A DNA stretch of 64,000 nt from assembly GCA_965200465.1 (NCBI GenBank), contig OZ241358.1, forward strand, positions 1,736,001 to 1,800,000, given 5' to 3'. A program made the position numbers and the translations under genes. The DNA comes from Azophilus sp965200465. GTDB taxonomy: Bacteria > Pseudomonadota > Gammaproteobacteria > Pseudomonadales > Azotimanducaceae. Every line of letters begins with the position of its first letter. The stretch's first letter is position 1. Below the pieces are notes generated by a model, which saw only the letters and a program-made list of their open reading frames with translations, did not search any database and was not told the DNA's origin. Positions 16,466 through 24,736 of this stretch are shown here, one piece after another.

Positions 16466-17059
16466 CTACCTTGGCGGCAGCCCGCGCTTGGCCCGCTCCC
16501 GGTTCATGCGCTCCTGGTCCACCGGCAGGCGCTCGCCAAGCTCCTCCTCCGCAATGGCGCCGGCCATGTGCGCCTGGGCCTTCTTGCCGTTGTACATGAT
16601 CTTCTTCACCGGCGTGATGGCCAGCATGACCCGCAACGGCGAGTCGAGCAGATTGGTGAAGAACTGCTCGCCCTCCGGGTTGTCTGGGTTCAGCTTCTTC
16701 GACAGGGCCGTGTAGAACCACTTCTTGGTTGCCTCGTCCTCAAAGAACTCCCCGGTGCCCTTGAAGGTGATGGCGCCAGCGGGCAAATCCGCCGATGCGC
16801 CATCCGGGTAGCCGCGGCTGCTGACGTTCACGGAAACGCGGTTGTCCCGGCGGATGGCCACCGCCCGGTGCCGGTGAACGGCGAAGGTCAGCCAGATTTT
16901 GCCCTCATGCCAGAGGAAGGCGTGGGTGACGCCAACCGGCCAGCCGTCCTTGGTGGCCCACATCAGAACGCACTCGTTGGAGTTGTTCATCAGTTGATCC
17001 ACCTCCTCGTCGGAGAACGGATAAATTGAAACCATTTCATGATCGTGGGTGTGCGCCAT
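16466..17059 (-). CDS. Pyridoxamine 5'-phosphate oxidase-fold flavin-binding protein
   Basis: 197 residues. The FMN-binding split-barrel family is recognised from DGWPVGVTHAFLWHEGKIWLTF, then RHRAVAIRRDNRVSVNVSSRG, and the later ITFKGTGEFFEDE. Members bind FMN or F420 and reduce small molecules, or bind heme. GGGAGG precedes two adjacent ATGs (17062, 17059); 17059 has the better spacing. Its neighbours, an acyl-CoA dehydrogenase and an F420/flavin-type LLM oxidoreductase, fit a degradative flavin-enzyme cluster. Substrate unknown. The 270 bases upstream (17060-17330) show no gene. Confidence 0.75.
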   Translation of the reverse strand: MAHTHDHEMVSIYPFSDEEVDQLMNNSNECVLMWATKDGWPVGVTHAFLWHEGKIWLTFAVHRHRAVAIRRDNRVSVNVSSRGYPDGASADLPAGAITFKGTGEFFEDEATKKWFYTALSKKLNPDNPEGEQFFTNLLDSPLRVMLAITPVKKIMYNGKKAQAHMAGAIAEEELGERLPVDQERMNRERAKRGLPPR

Positions 17060-17330
17060 CATTCCTCCCAAATTTGTTCGCGCTGCCAAGGGGAAACCCC
17101 TGCCCTTCCCCGCCTGCGGCAAGTGCGCCGGCGGCCGTTTCGGGCGCCTAGCATAGTGGAAAGCGGACCCTAGGCCAAATCGGGCCGGCTGCTTCCCGCC
17201 AAGGCGCAGTGGCCCGGAATCGTCAGCGGCTACTACCGCCGTGGGGATTTGCTCCGCTTGGTGGAGCCGTTGCGGAGATTCTGGACCCTGACCTCCAAAG
17301 CCGGCGCGGCAGGATGCGCCAATCGCGCTT

Positions 17331-18623
17331 TTAGGCGGCGGCCACCTCCACCTCGATCAGGTCGGCGTACTTGGCCAAGGCCGCCTCGCGGCGCTTGATT
17401 AGGTGGTAGTCCGGGAACAGTTGGTCGGTGCCTTGGTAGCGGCCGAGCACTTGGCGGGCGACGGTGACCTTATGCACCTCCGTGGGGCCGTCCGCCAGCG
17501 CCATGTGGAAGCTGTCCAGCACGCCGGCGGCGAAGGGCATTTCGTTGGAGATGCCCAGGGAGCCGTGTATCTGCACGGCGCGGGCGTAGACGTCGTAATA
17601 GACCTTGGGCATCTGCGCCTTGACGGCGGAGATGTCCGCCCGCACCTCCTTGTAGTTCCTGAGCTTGTCGATCTTCCAGGCGGTGCGCAGCACGAACAGG
17701 CGGAACTGCTCGATGTCCATCCAACTGTCGGCGATCATGGCCTGCACCAACTGCTTCTTGGCCAACACCTCGCCCTGGGTCTCCCGGGACAGGGTGCGCT
17801 CGCACATCATGTCGAACGCTTGGCGAATCTTGCCCACCGTGCGCATGGCGTGGTGGATGCGCCCGCCGCCCAGCCTGGTCTGGGCGACGACGAAGCCCTG
17901 GCCGACCTCGCCAAGCAGATGGTCCCCAGGGATGCGCACGTCCTTGTAGCGGATGTAGGCGTGGGCGCCCTTTTCCCCAAAGCCCACCCCCACATTGCGC
18001 AGGATCTCGACGCCGGGCGTCTCCATCGGCACGATGAACATGGACATGCGCTGATAGGGCGGCGCCTCCGGGTCGGTGACCGCCATTACGATCAGGAAGG
18101 AGGCGTAGCGGGCGTTGGAGGAGAACCACTTCTCACCGTTGATGACCCACTCGTCGCCAATGCGTTCGGCGCGGCACTTGAACACCTTGGGGTCCGCCCC
18201 GCCCTGCGGCTCCGTCATGGAGTAGCAGGAGCAAATTTCGTTGTCCAGCAAGGGCTGCAAATAGCGGTCCTTCTGCTCCAAGGTGCCGTAGTGGGCGAGG
18301 ATTTCGGCGTTGCCGGAGTCCGGCGCTTGGCAGCCGAACACCACCGGGGCGCATTTGGCCCGCCCCAGAATCTCGTTCATCAGGCCCAGCTTCAATTGGC
18401 CGTAGCCCTGGCCGCCCAGTTCCGGACCGAGATGGCAGGCCCAGAGACCGCGCTCCTGCACCTGCTGCTGCAGGGGCGGAATCAGCTTGGCGCGGTTCGG
18501 GTCCGAAAAGTCGTTGGGATGGCCGATGACGAAATCAAGCGGCTCGATCTCCTCCCGCACGAAGTCGTCCATCCAGTCCAGTTCCCGCTGAAAGGCGGGA
18601 TCGGTTTCAAAGTCCCAAGCCAT
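17331..18623 (-). CDS. Acyl-CoA dehydrogenase
   Basis: 430 residues, full length for the family. It oxidises an acyl-CoA to the 2,3-enoyl-CoA using FAD and passes electrons to ETF. Family signatures are CYSMTEPQGGADPKVFKCRAERIGDEWVINGEKWFSS-type segments in the middle domain, RYKDVRIPGDHLLGEVGQGF, and the C-terminal QIHGSLGISNEMPFA with DGPTEVHKVTVARQVLG. ATG 18623 is the natural start. It resembles the ACAD10/11-like and FadE groups, so the acyl chain cannot be named. No promoter is obvious; a CCCCT-AAC-AGGGG hairpin lies in the 128-bp gap upstream. Confidence 0.9.
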   Translation of the reverse strand: MAWDFETDPAFQRELDWMDDFVREEIEPLDFVIGHPNDFSDPNRAKLIPPLQQQVQERGLWACHLGPELGGQGYGQLKLGLMNEILGRAKCAPVVFGCQAPDSGNAEILAHYGTLEQKDRYLQPLLDNEICSCYSMTEPQGGADPKVFKCRAERIGDEWVINGEKWFSSNARYASFLIVMAVTDPEAPPYQRMSMFIVPMETPGVEILRNVGVGFGEKGAHAYIRYKDVRIPGDHLLGEVGQGFVVAQTRLGGGRIHHAMRTVGKIRQAFDMMCERTLSRETQGEVLAKKQLVQAMIADSWMDIEQFRLFVLRTAWKIDKLRNYKEVRADISAVKAQMPKVYYDVYARAVQIHGSLGISNEMPFAAGVLDSFHMALADGPTEVHKVTVARQVLGRYQGTDQLFPDYHLIKRREAALAKYADLIEVEVAAA

Positions 18624-18751
18624 GTGGCGCTCCCCTTGCAGTTGAAGGCCTGTTTTTACCCCATTGGCGACGGCTTTGTGAAGTCCCTAACCCCAATCCC
18701 CTAACAGGGGTTCCGTGGTTGGCGCTTGGCGCCCTTTCGCGGCGGTTTGAG

Positions 18752-19792
18752 CTACGGCTCGGGTTTGGCGCGGCTCGGGGAGCGCGTTGCGGCTTGGAGC
18801 GCCGGCAAGATCAGGCGCCCGTAGGCGTCCAAGGTTTCCTCCTGGGCGTCGTGCATGAGGTAGATGGCGAATTGGTCCGCCCCCAATTGCCGCAGCGTCT
18901 TGAGCTTGGCGATGTGCTCCGCGGCCGGGCCAAGCAGGCAGAAGCGGTCAACGATTTCATCCGGCACGAAGTCCGTGCTGGGGTTGCCGGCCCGGCCATG
19001 ATGGTCGTAGTCGTATCCTTGACGTTGCTTGATGTAGCCCGTCAACGCCGCCGGCACAGGGCCGGACCCTTCCCCATAGCGCTTGACGATGTCCGCCACG
19101 TGGTTGCCGACCATGCCGCCGAACCAGCGCAGTTGCTCGCGCTGATGGGCAAGGTCATCGCCTATGTAGGCCGGCGCCGCCACGCAGGTGGTCACCGCGC
19201 TTGCTGCACGGCCTTGGGCCGCAGCGGCCTGCGTCACGGCACCTAGGGTCCATTCCAGAATCTGCGGGTCGGCCAGCTGCAGAATGAATCCGTCCGCATG
19301 GCGGCCGATGCAGTCCAGCGCCCGAGGGCCGTATCCGGCCCCCCACATCGGCAGGTCCCAGCCCCGCTCCAACCACGGGAAGCGAATTTCCTTGCCCCGG
19401 CAATCGACGCTCTCCCCCGCCACCAAGCCCTTGATGACGCGCATGGCCTCCGCCATCTCCACTAGGGTTCGGGGCTTGCGGCCGACGTAGCGCAAGGCCG
19501 AATCTCCCCGGCCCATGCCGCAGATGGTGCGTGGGCCGTGCAGGTCGTTCAAGGTGGCGAAGGTGGAGGCCAGCACCGTCCAGTCCCGGCTGCCCGGATT
19601 GGTGACCATCGGCCCCACGACGACCCTTTCGGTTTCCGCCAGAATTCGGGACAGCACCACGAAGGGCTCCTGCCAGAGCACCGGCGAATCGAACACCCAA
19701 ACATGGGTGAAGCCGTTCGCCTCGGCCCGTTTGGCCAGTTCCACCACCTCGCGGGCCGGGGGATTGGTCTGCAGGACAACGCCAAAATCCAT
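18752..19792 (-). CDS. LLM-class (luciferase-like) flavin/F420 oxidoreductase, TIGR03842 type
   Basis: 346 residues. MDFGVVLQTNPPAREVVELAKRAE, then ILAETERVVVGPMVTNPGSRDW and ICGMGRGDSALRYVGRKP, match the TIGR03842 group of F420-dependent luciferase-like enzymes. The start is the third of three adjacent ATGs (19792), where the homology begins and spacing to GAGAGGG is best. A RutR-like tandem operator covers its promoter. In the Rut pathway a luciferase-family monooxygenase (RutA) opens uracil. By analogy this enzyme could act on the cyclic substrate of the regulon, but TIGR03842 members are a different subgroup and the reaction is unknown. Confidence 0.85.
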   Translation of the reverse strand: MDFGVVLQTNPPAREVVELAKRAEANGFTHVWVFDSPVLWQEPFVVLSRILAETERVVVGPMVTNPGSRDWTVLASTFATLNDLHGPRTICGMGRGDSALRYVGRKPRTLVEMAEAMRVIKGLVAGESVDCRGKEIRFPWLERGWDLPMWGAGYGPRALDCIGRHADGFILQLADPQILEWTLGAVTQAAAAQGRAASAVTTCVAAPAYIGDDLAHQREQLRWFGGMVGNHVADIVKRYGEGSGPVPAALTGYIKQRQGYDYDHHGRAGNPSTDFVPDEIVDRFCLLGPAAEHIAKLKTLRQLGADQFAIYLMHDAQEETLDAYGRLILPALQAATRSPSRAKPEP

Positions 19793-19818
19793 CATCATCC
19801 CTCTCAAAGCGCCTTTTC

Positions 19819-19845
19819 CGACAAAATTGTTTGACGATAATGTCA
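19819..19845 (-). promoter_or_regulatory. RutR-like tandem operator over the LLM oxidoreductase promoter
   Basis: Two elements 13 bp apart: GACAAAATTGT from 19820 and TGACGATAATGTCA (19832-19845). The full 27-bp element agrees with the one at 26441-26467 at about 22 positions. On the minus strand TTGCCC and CATTAT are 17 bp apart, and the -10 lies inside the operator, so binding would repress. The TTGAC(N6)GTCA core matches the known RutR dyad TTGAC(N6)GTCAA. Confidence 0.7.
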
Positions 19846-19975
19846 GAAACTAATACATTGGGCAACATGGGTGCGCCAATTCCCTTGGTTTGGACGGGCG
19901 GCGCCTGCTCGATGAGGCGGAAACATGGAAGAACAAGCGCAAGGGGGCCGGACGCGGCGTTCGGCAGCCGCACCT

Positions 19976-20593
19976 TCAGACCGCAAGGCCGGCGCCTTTG
20001 AGAACGATATGGGTCACCGTATCCACGCCTGTGGCGAACTGCGCCGCAGTCAAGCGCTTGACGCCGAGGATGCTCTTGATCTGCTGCTCAAAGTCGGCGT
20101 AGTACTGGGTGGCGCCCCAAAGCAGGAAGAAGAAGTGGCGGGGATCCAGGGCGTCCATCCTGCCCTCCTCCATCCACTGGCAGACCACCGCGCACTTCTC
20201 GTCGGTCAACGCCTTGATCTCGTCGTTTTCCTCCTTGGTCAGCATGTCCGAGCCGCGGATCACCTCCTTGGCGAAGATTTTGGAGGCCACGGGATGCTTG
20301 CGGGAGTACTCGATCTTCACCCGGATGTAGTCGGCGATGGCCTCCTTGGGTTCGCGCTCCGCGGTGATCTGCTCGAACGCCTTGATCCACTCGTTGCGCA
20401 GTTCGGTGATGATGCGCCGGTAGATCTGGCGCTTGGAGGAGAAGTAGTAGTACAGGTTCGGCCGCGGCAGGCGGGCGGCCCTGGCGATGTCGTCCATGCG
20501 GGTGCCGTGGAAGCCGCGGGTGGCGAGCAGCTTCTCCGTGGCGCGGAGAATCCGCGCCTCCTTCTTGTCGCGCGCCTTCAGTTCGCGGGGCAT
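19976..20593 (-). CDS. TetR-family regulator, RutR-like
   Basis: 205 residues. The N-terminal helix-turn-helix is ILRATEKLLATRGFHGTRMDDIARAA followed by LPRPNLYYYFSSKRQIY. The C-terminal ligand domain shows ADYIRVKIEYSRKHPVASKIFAKEVI and LDPRHFFFLLWGATQYYADF, closely following RutR, the uracil-responsive regulator of pyrimidine catabolism. ATG 20593 is chosen because GGGAGG lies 8 bases upstream; the frame also has a GTG at 20602. It sits directly upstream of, and on the same strand as, the LLM oxidoreductase. RutR-like dyads occur in front of that gene, the aldehyde dehydrogenase operon and the TonB-hydantoinase operon, so this is the likely regulator of all three. Confidence 0.85.
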   Translation of the reverse strand: MPRELKARDKKEARILRATEKLLATRGFHGTRMDDIARAARLPRPNLYYYFSSKRQIYRRIITELRNEWIKAFEQITAEREPKEAIADYIRVKIEYSRKHPVASKIFAKEVIRGSDMLTKEENDEIKALTDEKCAVVCQWMEEGRMDALDPRHFFFLLWGATQYYADFEQQIKSILGVKRLTAAQFATGVDTVTHIVLKGAGLAV

Positions 20594-20721
20594 GGGCGCC
20601 ACCTCCCTGTCTTGGCGTTCCTTCTTAGCGCTTGGCGGGGCTGTACGCCAACCGATGCGCGGGCAGCCGCCATTATACCCGCCGCGCCGAAGCGCCGCCG
20701 ATGCCGGGGGAACACGCGGCG

Positions 20722-21576
20722 ATGTCCCTAAAGGAGGCGTTGCGGGCCATGCTGTCCGGCTGGCAGGCGGACTTGGACCCTAAGTGGCGCAAGGTGCTGG
20801 ATGGCGTCGAATTGGCGTTTGACGCCGTGGATGAGGAATTGGAACTCCATCCCTGGGAGCCGATCTTCCCGTCGCGGCGGCGTTTCCCCCTTCCAGGAGC
20901 GCCAGCCGGAGCGCACCTGTTCCGCGCCTTTGACGGCCTCAATCCAGACGCCGTGCGCTGCGTCCTAATCGGCCAGGACCCCTATCCCAACATCGCCTTC
21001 AGCACCGGACGGGCCTTTGAAACCGGCGAGCACCGTCATTGGCGCGAACTGGAGAACATGCGTTCGTGCAGCATGCGCAGCCTCATCCAAAGCCTGCACG
21101 CCTTTCGTTCGGGCCAGCACGACCACGCCAAGGAAACGGACGGCTGGGCGGCGACCATCAAGGCCATTCAGGCCGCCGGCAACGGCTTTCCGCGGCCAAG
21201 CCAGCTCGCCCGGCACTGGGTGGACCAAGGTGTGCTGCTGCTCAACGCCAGCCTCACGCTCAGCCGCTTCGCGGTGGACGGGGACCCGCACCAAACCAAG
21301 GGCCATCTGCCGCTCTGGCGGCCTTTGACGGTGCGCCTCATCCAGCACTTCGCCGAGCGCAGCAGCCAGCCCGCGGCGTTCATGCTGTTCGGCGAGGCCG
21401 CCCGGCAGGCCGCGGCCGCCAGCGGCGTTGTCGAACCCGAGGCCATTGACGGGCATCCATTGTTCGTCGCCTCCCCGCACCCAGCCGCCGGCAACGACTT
21501 TCTGCGCTGCCCCAACCCCTTCGTCCGCTGCAACGAAAAGCTGCTGGGGCTAAAGGCGCGGCCCATTCATTGGTGA
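20722..21576 (+). CDS. Uracil-DNA glycosylase-family protein
   Basis: 284 residues from ATG 20722. The family's water-activating motif appears as VLIGQDPYPNIAFSTGRAF, the uracil-pocket strand as GVLLLNASLT, and the DNA-intercalation loop region as SPHPAAGNDF. Family-1 enzymes have GQDPYH; here a proline replaces the histidine, as in several divergent groups. ATG 20722 has a GGGGGA site ten bases upstream, while ATG 20701 would include that site in the coding region. It should remove uracil from DNA, the first step of base-excision repair. It stands alone, divergent from the RutR-like regulator. Confidence 0.85.
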   Translation: MSLKEALRAMLSGWQADLDPKWRKVLDGVELAFDAVDEELELHPWEPIFPSRRRFPLPGAPAGAHLFRAFDGLNPDAVRCVLIGQDPYPNIAFSTGRAFETGEHRHWRELENMRSCSMRSLIQSLHAFRSGQHDHAKETDGWAATIKAIQAAGNGFPRPSQLARHWVDQGVLLLNASLTLSRFAVDGDPHQTKGHLPLWRPLTVRLIQHFAERSSQPAAFMLFGEAARQAAAASGVVEPEAIDGHPLFVASPHPAAGNDFLRCPNPFVRCNEKLLGLKARPIHW

Positions 21577-21593
21577 CGCAGGGAAAGCCAAGG

Positions 21594-23225
21594 ATGAACC
21601 AAGAATTTGACTACATCGTGGTGGGCGCAGGTTCCGCCGGCTGCGTGCTCGCCAACCGGCTCTCCGCAAACCCCGAAAACCGGGTGCTGCTGCTGGAGGC
21701 CGGCAGCCGGGATCGCAACTACCTGTTCCGCCTGCCGATGCTGATGGGCAAGCTGATGCACTCCGGCATCTACAACTGGCAGTACCACACCGAGCCGGAG
21801 GCGCAGCTTGCCGGGCGCCAAGTTTACTGGCCCCGGGGCAAGGTGCTTGGCGGCAGTTCGACCATCAACGGCATGATCTACGTGCGCGGCAATCCAGCCG
21901 ACTACGATGGCTGGGAGCAGGCTGGGCTGCCCGGATGGTCCTACGAGAAGGTGCTGCCCCTGTTCAAGCGTTCGGAGGCCCACATCGACCGCGAGGATCG
22001 GTTTCATGGGCGCACGGGAGAGCTCACTGTGCGCCGGGCCACCGGAAGCAACGCCATGTTCGACGCCTACGTCGAAGCCGGGCAGCAAGCCGGCCACTCC
22101 TTCACCGACGACTTCAACGGCGAGCGCCAAGAGGGGTTCGGGCGCTACGACTTCACCATCCGCCAAGGCAAAAGGTGCAGCGCCGCCACCGCCTTTCTGG
22201 TCCCCGCCAAGGGCCGCCCCAACCTCACCGTAGTGACCCAAGCGCTGGCGCACCGAGTGGTTCTGGAGGGAATGCGGGCCGTTGGCGTGGAGTACCGCGC
22301 CGGTCAGCAGCGCACCAGGGCCATGGCGGCCAAGGAGGTGCTTGTGGCGGCCGGCGTGGTCAATTCCCCGCAATTGCTCATGCTGTCGGGCATCGGCGAC
22401 AGCGAGCATCTTGAGCGGCAAGGCATTGCCGTGGCGCATCACCTGCCCGGCGTCGGCAGGAACCTGCAGGACCATGTGGACTGCTGCCTAGTGCATGAGT
22501 GCAAGCAGCCGGTGTCGCTGCACGACGACCTACGCATCGACAAAGTGACGTTGGGCGTTCTGCAGGCGGCGGCCTTCGGAACCGGCTTCGTCACCACCTT
22601 TCCGTACGAGGCCGGCTCGTTCATGCGGTCGTCCGCCGACCTTGAGGTGCCGGACATCCAAACCCACTTCATGCCGGCCACCGAAGAGACCGCCAATCTG
22701 CATTGGTCGCTGCTTTCCTTCGGCGGCGGGAAGGACATCGCCAAGAACCACGGCACCACCATCCGCATCGGCCCGGTCAAGCCGAAAAGCCGCGGGCGCA
22801 TCGCCCTGCGCTCCAGCAACCCCGAAGACCCGCCGTTGATCCACGCCAACTACTTGGCGGACCAGCGTGACTCGGACACCGCCGCGGCGGGGTTGCAGCT
22901 CATGCGCGACGTGATGGCGAGCAAGGCATTCAGGGGCATCGTGGGACGCGAGGCGGCGCCCGGCCCCGACGTTCAGACCGATGCGCAAATCCGCAAATGG
23001 CTCATCAACGCGGCCATGACCACCTTGCATCCGGTGGGCTCCTGCAAGATGGGAGTCGATGCCGAAGCCGTGGTGGACGCCGAACTGCGGGTCCACGGCA
23101 TCGCCGGCCTGCGGGTGGTAGACGCTTCCATCATGCCGGAGATCACCCGCGGCAACACCAACGCGCCGGCCATCATGATCGCCGAAAAGGCCAGCGACCT
23201 AATTCTCAACCCATCGCCAGCTTAG
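21594..23225 (+). CDS. GMC-family FAD oxidoreductase (choline/alcohol dehydrogenase-like)
   Basis: 543 residues. The FAD-binding start is DYIVVGAGSAGCVLANRLS with LLLEAGS at strand 2. GMC signature regions are WPRGKVLGGSSTINGMIYVRG and VLVAAGVVNSPQLLMLSGIG. The C-terminal active-site histidine is in TTLHPVGSCKMG. ATG 21594 follows AAGCCAAGG. Such enzymes oxidise alcohols (choline, long-chain or cyclic alcohols) with a quinone or oxygen as acceptor. It begins 17 bp after the glycosylase gene and is followed 11 bp later by a NIPSNAP gene, a pairing that suggests a small catabolic operon. Confidence 0.92.
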   Translation: MNQEFDYIVVGAGSAGCVLANRLSANPENRVLLLEAGSRDRNYLFRLPMLMGKLMHSGIYNWQYHTEPEAQLAGRQVYWPRGKVLGGSSTINGMIYVRGNPADYDGWEQAGLPGWSYEKVLPLFKRSEAHIDREDRFHGRTGELTVRRATGSNAMFDAYVEAGQQAGHSFTDDFNGERQEGFGRYDFTIRQGKRCSAATAFLVPAKGRPNLTVVTQALAHRVVLEGMRAVGVEYRAGQQRTRAMAAKEVLVAAGVVNSPQLLMLSGIGDSEHLERQGIAVAHHLPGVGRNLQDHVDCCLVHECKQPVSLHDDLRIDKVTLGVLQAAAFGTGFVTTFPYEAGSFMRSSADLEVPDIQTHFMPATEETANLHWSLLSFGGGKDIAKNHGTTIRIGPVKPKSRGRIALRSSNPEDPPLIHANYLADQRDSDTAAAGLQLMRDVMASKAFRGIVGREAAPGPDVQTDAQIRKWLINAAMTTLHPVGSCKMGVDAEAVVDAELRVHGIAGLRVVDASIMPEITRGNTNAPAIMIAEKASDLILNPSPA

Positions 23226-23236
23226 GAGGCACCCAA

Positions 23237-23557
23237 ATGATCGTCGATCACCGAACCTACAGCTTCCGTCCGGGAACGATGCACAAGTGGCTGAGGAAGT
23301 ACGAGGCGGACGGCCTGCCCATTCAGAAAAAATACCTAGGGGAGTTCCTCGGCATGTTCACCACGGAAATCGGCAACCTGCACCAAGTGGTGTTCATGTG
23401 GGGCTACGCAAGCCTAGGAGACCGAGAGGCCCGTCGCGCCAACATGGAGGCCGACCCCGCTTGGGGGAAGTTCATCCAGGAAATTTGGGACTTGGACGCC
23501 ATCGTTGAGCAAAACATCAAGATGCTGCGCCCGGTTTCCTTTTCACCGATGCGGTAA
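23237..23557 (+). CDS. NIPSNAP-family protein
   Basis: 106 residues. A single ferredoxin-like alpha/beta barrel domain: MIVDHRTYSFRPGTMHKWLRKYEADGLPIQKK, then LGEFLGMFTTEIGNLHQVVFMWGYASLGDREARRANM. NIPSNAP proteins are small dimeric barrels often found beside degradative enzymes. A strong TAGGAGG site precedes ATG 23237, 11 bp after the GMC oxidoreductase stop, so co-translation is likely. Biochemical role unknown. It ends 11 bp from the convergent MFS gene. Confidence 0.9.
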   Translation: MIVDHRTYSFRPGTMHKWLRKYEADGLPIQKKYLGEFLGMFTTEIGNLHQVVFMWGYASLGDREARRANMEADPAWGKFIQEIWDLDAIVEQNIKMLRPVSFSPMR

Positions 23558-23568
23558 GGGGGTCTCAC

Positions 23569-24717
23569 CTAGGGGCGCCCAAAGCCGGACGGTGCGCCAG
23601 TTTTGGCAATCGTGGCGTAAGCAATCGTCGTGAGCAATGCGGCAGCAAGGTAGAGCAGGTTGAAATCCCCGCCTCGGGCAAGCTGGCCGGCGGTTGCCGG
23701 CCCCAACATGCTGCCGAACGCAAAACAGGCCGTCACCAAGGACACCGCTCGCCCGCTGCTGTCTGCCGCGTTAATCCGCGACACGAAGTAGGGCAAGGCG
23801 AACAGCCAAACGAAAAAGAATAGGTTGATGGCCGCCGCGTAGAAAATGAAGCCTCGGCCAAGCGTGAACATCAGCATGGACAACATGTACACCGCTGCGG
23901 CAAAGGCAATTGGCTTTAGCTTGCCGAAGCGCTCCGAAACAACTGCCGCCAGGAACGACCCCAAGCCCCCCATTAACACAGCAACGGACAGGGCGACGCC
24001 GATGCCGGCGGAGCCGTAGTCCGCTCGCACGCCGATCCGTTCCACAAAAGACCAAACTGCGCTTTGCCCGACCGTAAAGATCAGCAAGGCGACCAAGCCA
24101 GTCAATGCCGAAACGGAAATACCCCGGCCGTTGCCGCCCTCGCCCTCGGCAATCGAGATTGGTTGCGCTGCCATGTTCGCGGCCGATGCAAACTTGGCGC
24201 AGGGAGAAAGAATCAACAGAACCAAGGCGAGTGCGACCAGCATTCCGCCGAAGCCGAATGCTGGGTAAACGAACACTGGCAACAAGAACAACAGAAATGC
24301 GCCCAACGCAACTTCCCCTCCGAGTTTAATGCCGACTGCTCGTGTGGCGTCTTGAAACTCACCAGCCAACACAAAGGAAAGAGCATAGAGCACACCCAAC
24401 GCGCACCCGATGGCGAACAACAAGGCTGCAAACAGGGAGTATGAATCCAACATCGCGCCCAAAAGCAACAGCGGGCCAGCCGCCGCATAGATGCCAACAG
24501 CAAGCACTTTTCTATTGACTCGTTGCAGCCAAAAAGACGCACGGACGGAGGCTAGGCCGAAGCCGGCGAGATAGATGGCGCCGAGCCAGCCGACGTCTGC
24601 GTCACTCAAGGCATAGGCTTCCGCCGCCTTGCCAAGGAACACCGGCAGGATATTGAATATCATGGCCGCGGAGGCGCCAGTGCCCACAACCGCCACCAAT
24701 GACTTCGGAGCACTCAT
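23569..24717 (-). CDS. MFS transporter
   Basis: 382 residues with about twelve hydrophobic segments and no signal peptide, a short major-facilitator protein of the inner membrane. Helices of the type GWLGAIYLAGFGLASVRASFWLQRVNRK (segment 2 to loop 2-3) support the MFS call. It starts 19 bp after the stop of the aldehyde dehydrogenase gene and so shares its promoter and the RutR-like operator at 26220. It may import or export a pathway intermediate such as a short carboxylic acid or a ureide. GC content is a little lower than its neighbours. Confidence 0.8.
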   Translation of the reverse strand: MSAPKSLVAVVGTGASAAMIFNILPVFLGKAAEAYALSDADVGWLGAIYLAGFGLASVRASFWLQRVNRKVLAVGIYAAAGPLLLLGAMLDSYSLFAALLFAIGCALGVLYALSFVLAGEFQDATRAVGIKLGGEVALGAFLLFLLPVFVYPAFGFGGMLVALALVLLILSPCAKFASAANMAAQPISIAEGEGGNGRGISVSALTGLVALLIFTVGQSAVWSFVERIGVRADYGSAGIGVALSVAVLMGGLGSFLAAVVSERFGKLKPIAFAAAVYMLSMLMFTLGRGFIFYAAAINLFFFVWLFALPYFVSRINAADSSGRAVSLVTACFAFGSMLGPATAGQLARGGDFNLLYLAAALLTTIAYATIAKTGAPSGFGRP

Positions 24718-24736
24718 CTAGCGTTTTGCCAAGCTT

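Noticed and set aside
17060..17330. Possible small gene or transposase scrap upstream of the PPOX-fold gene
   Set aside because: The short open frames have no recognisable motif and no good start.
18698..18710. CCCCT-AAC-AGGGG hairpin as a terminator
   Set aside because: The stem is short and no T run follows on either strand, so a terminator call is not supported.
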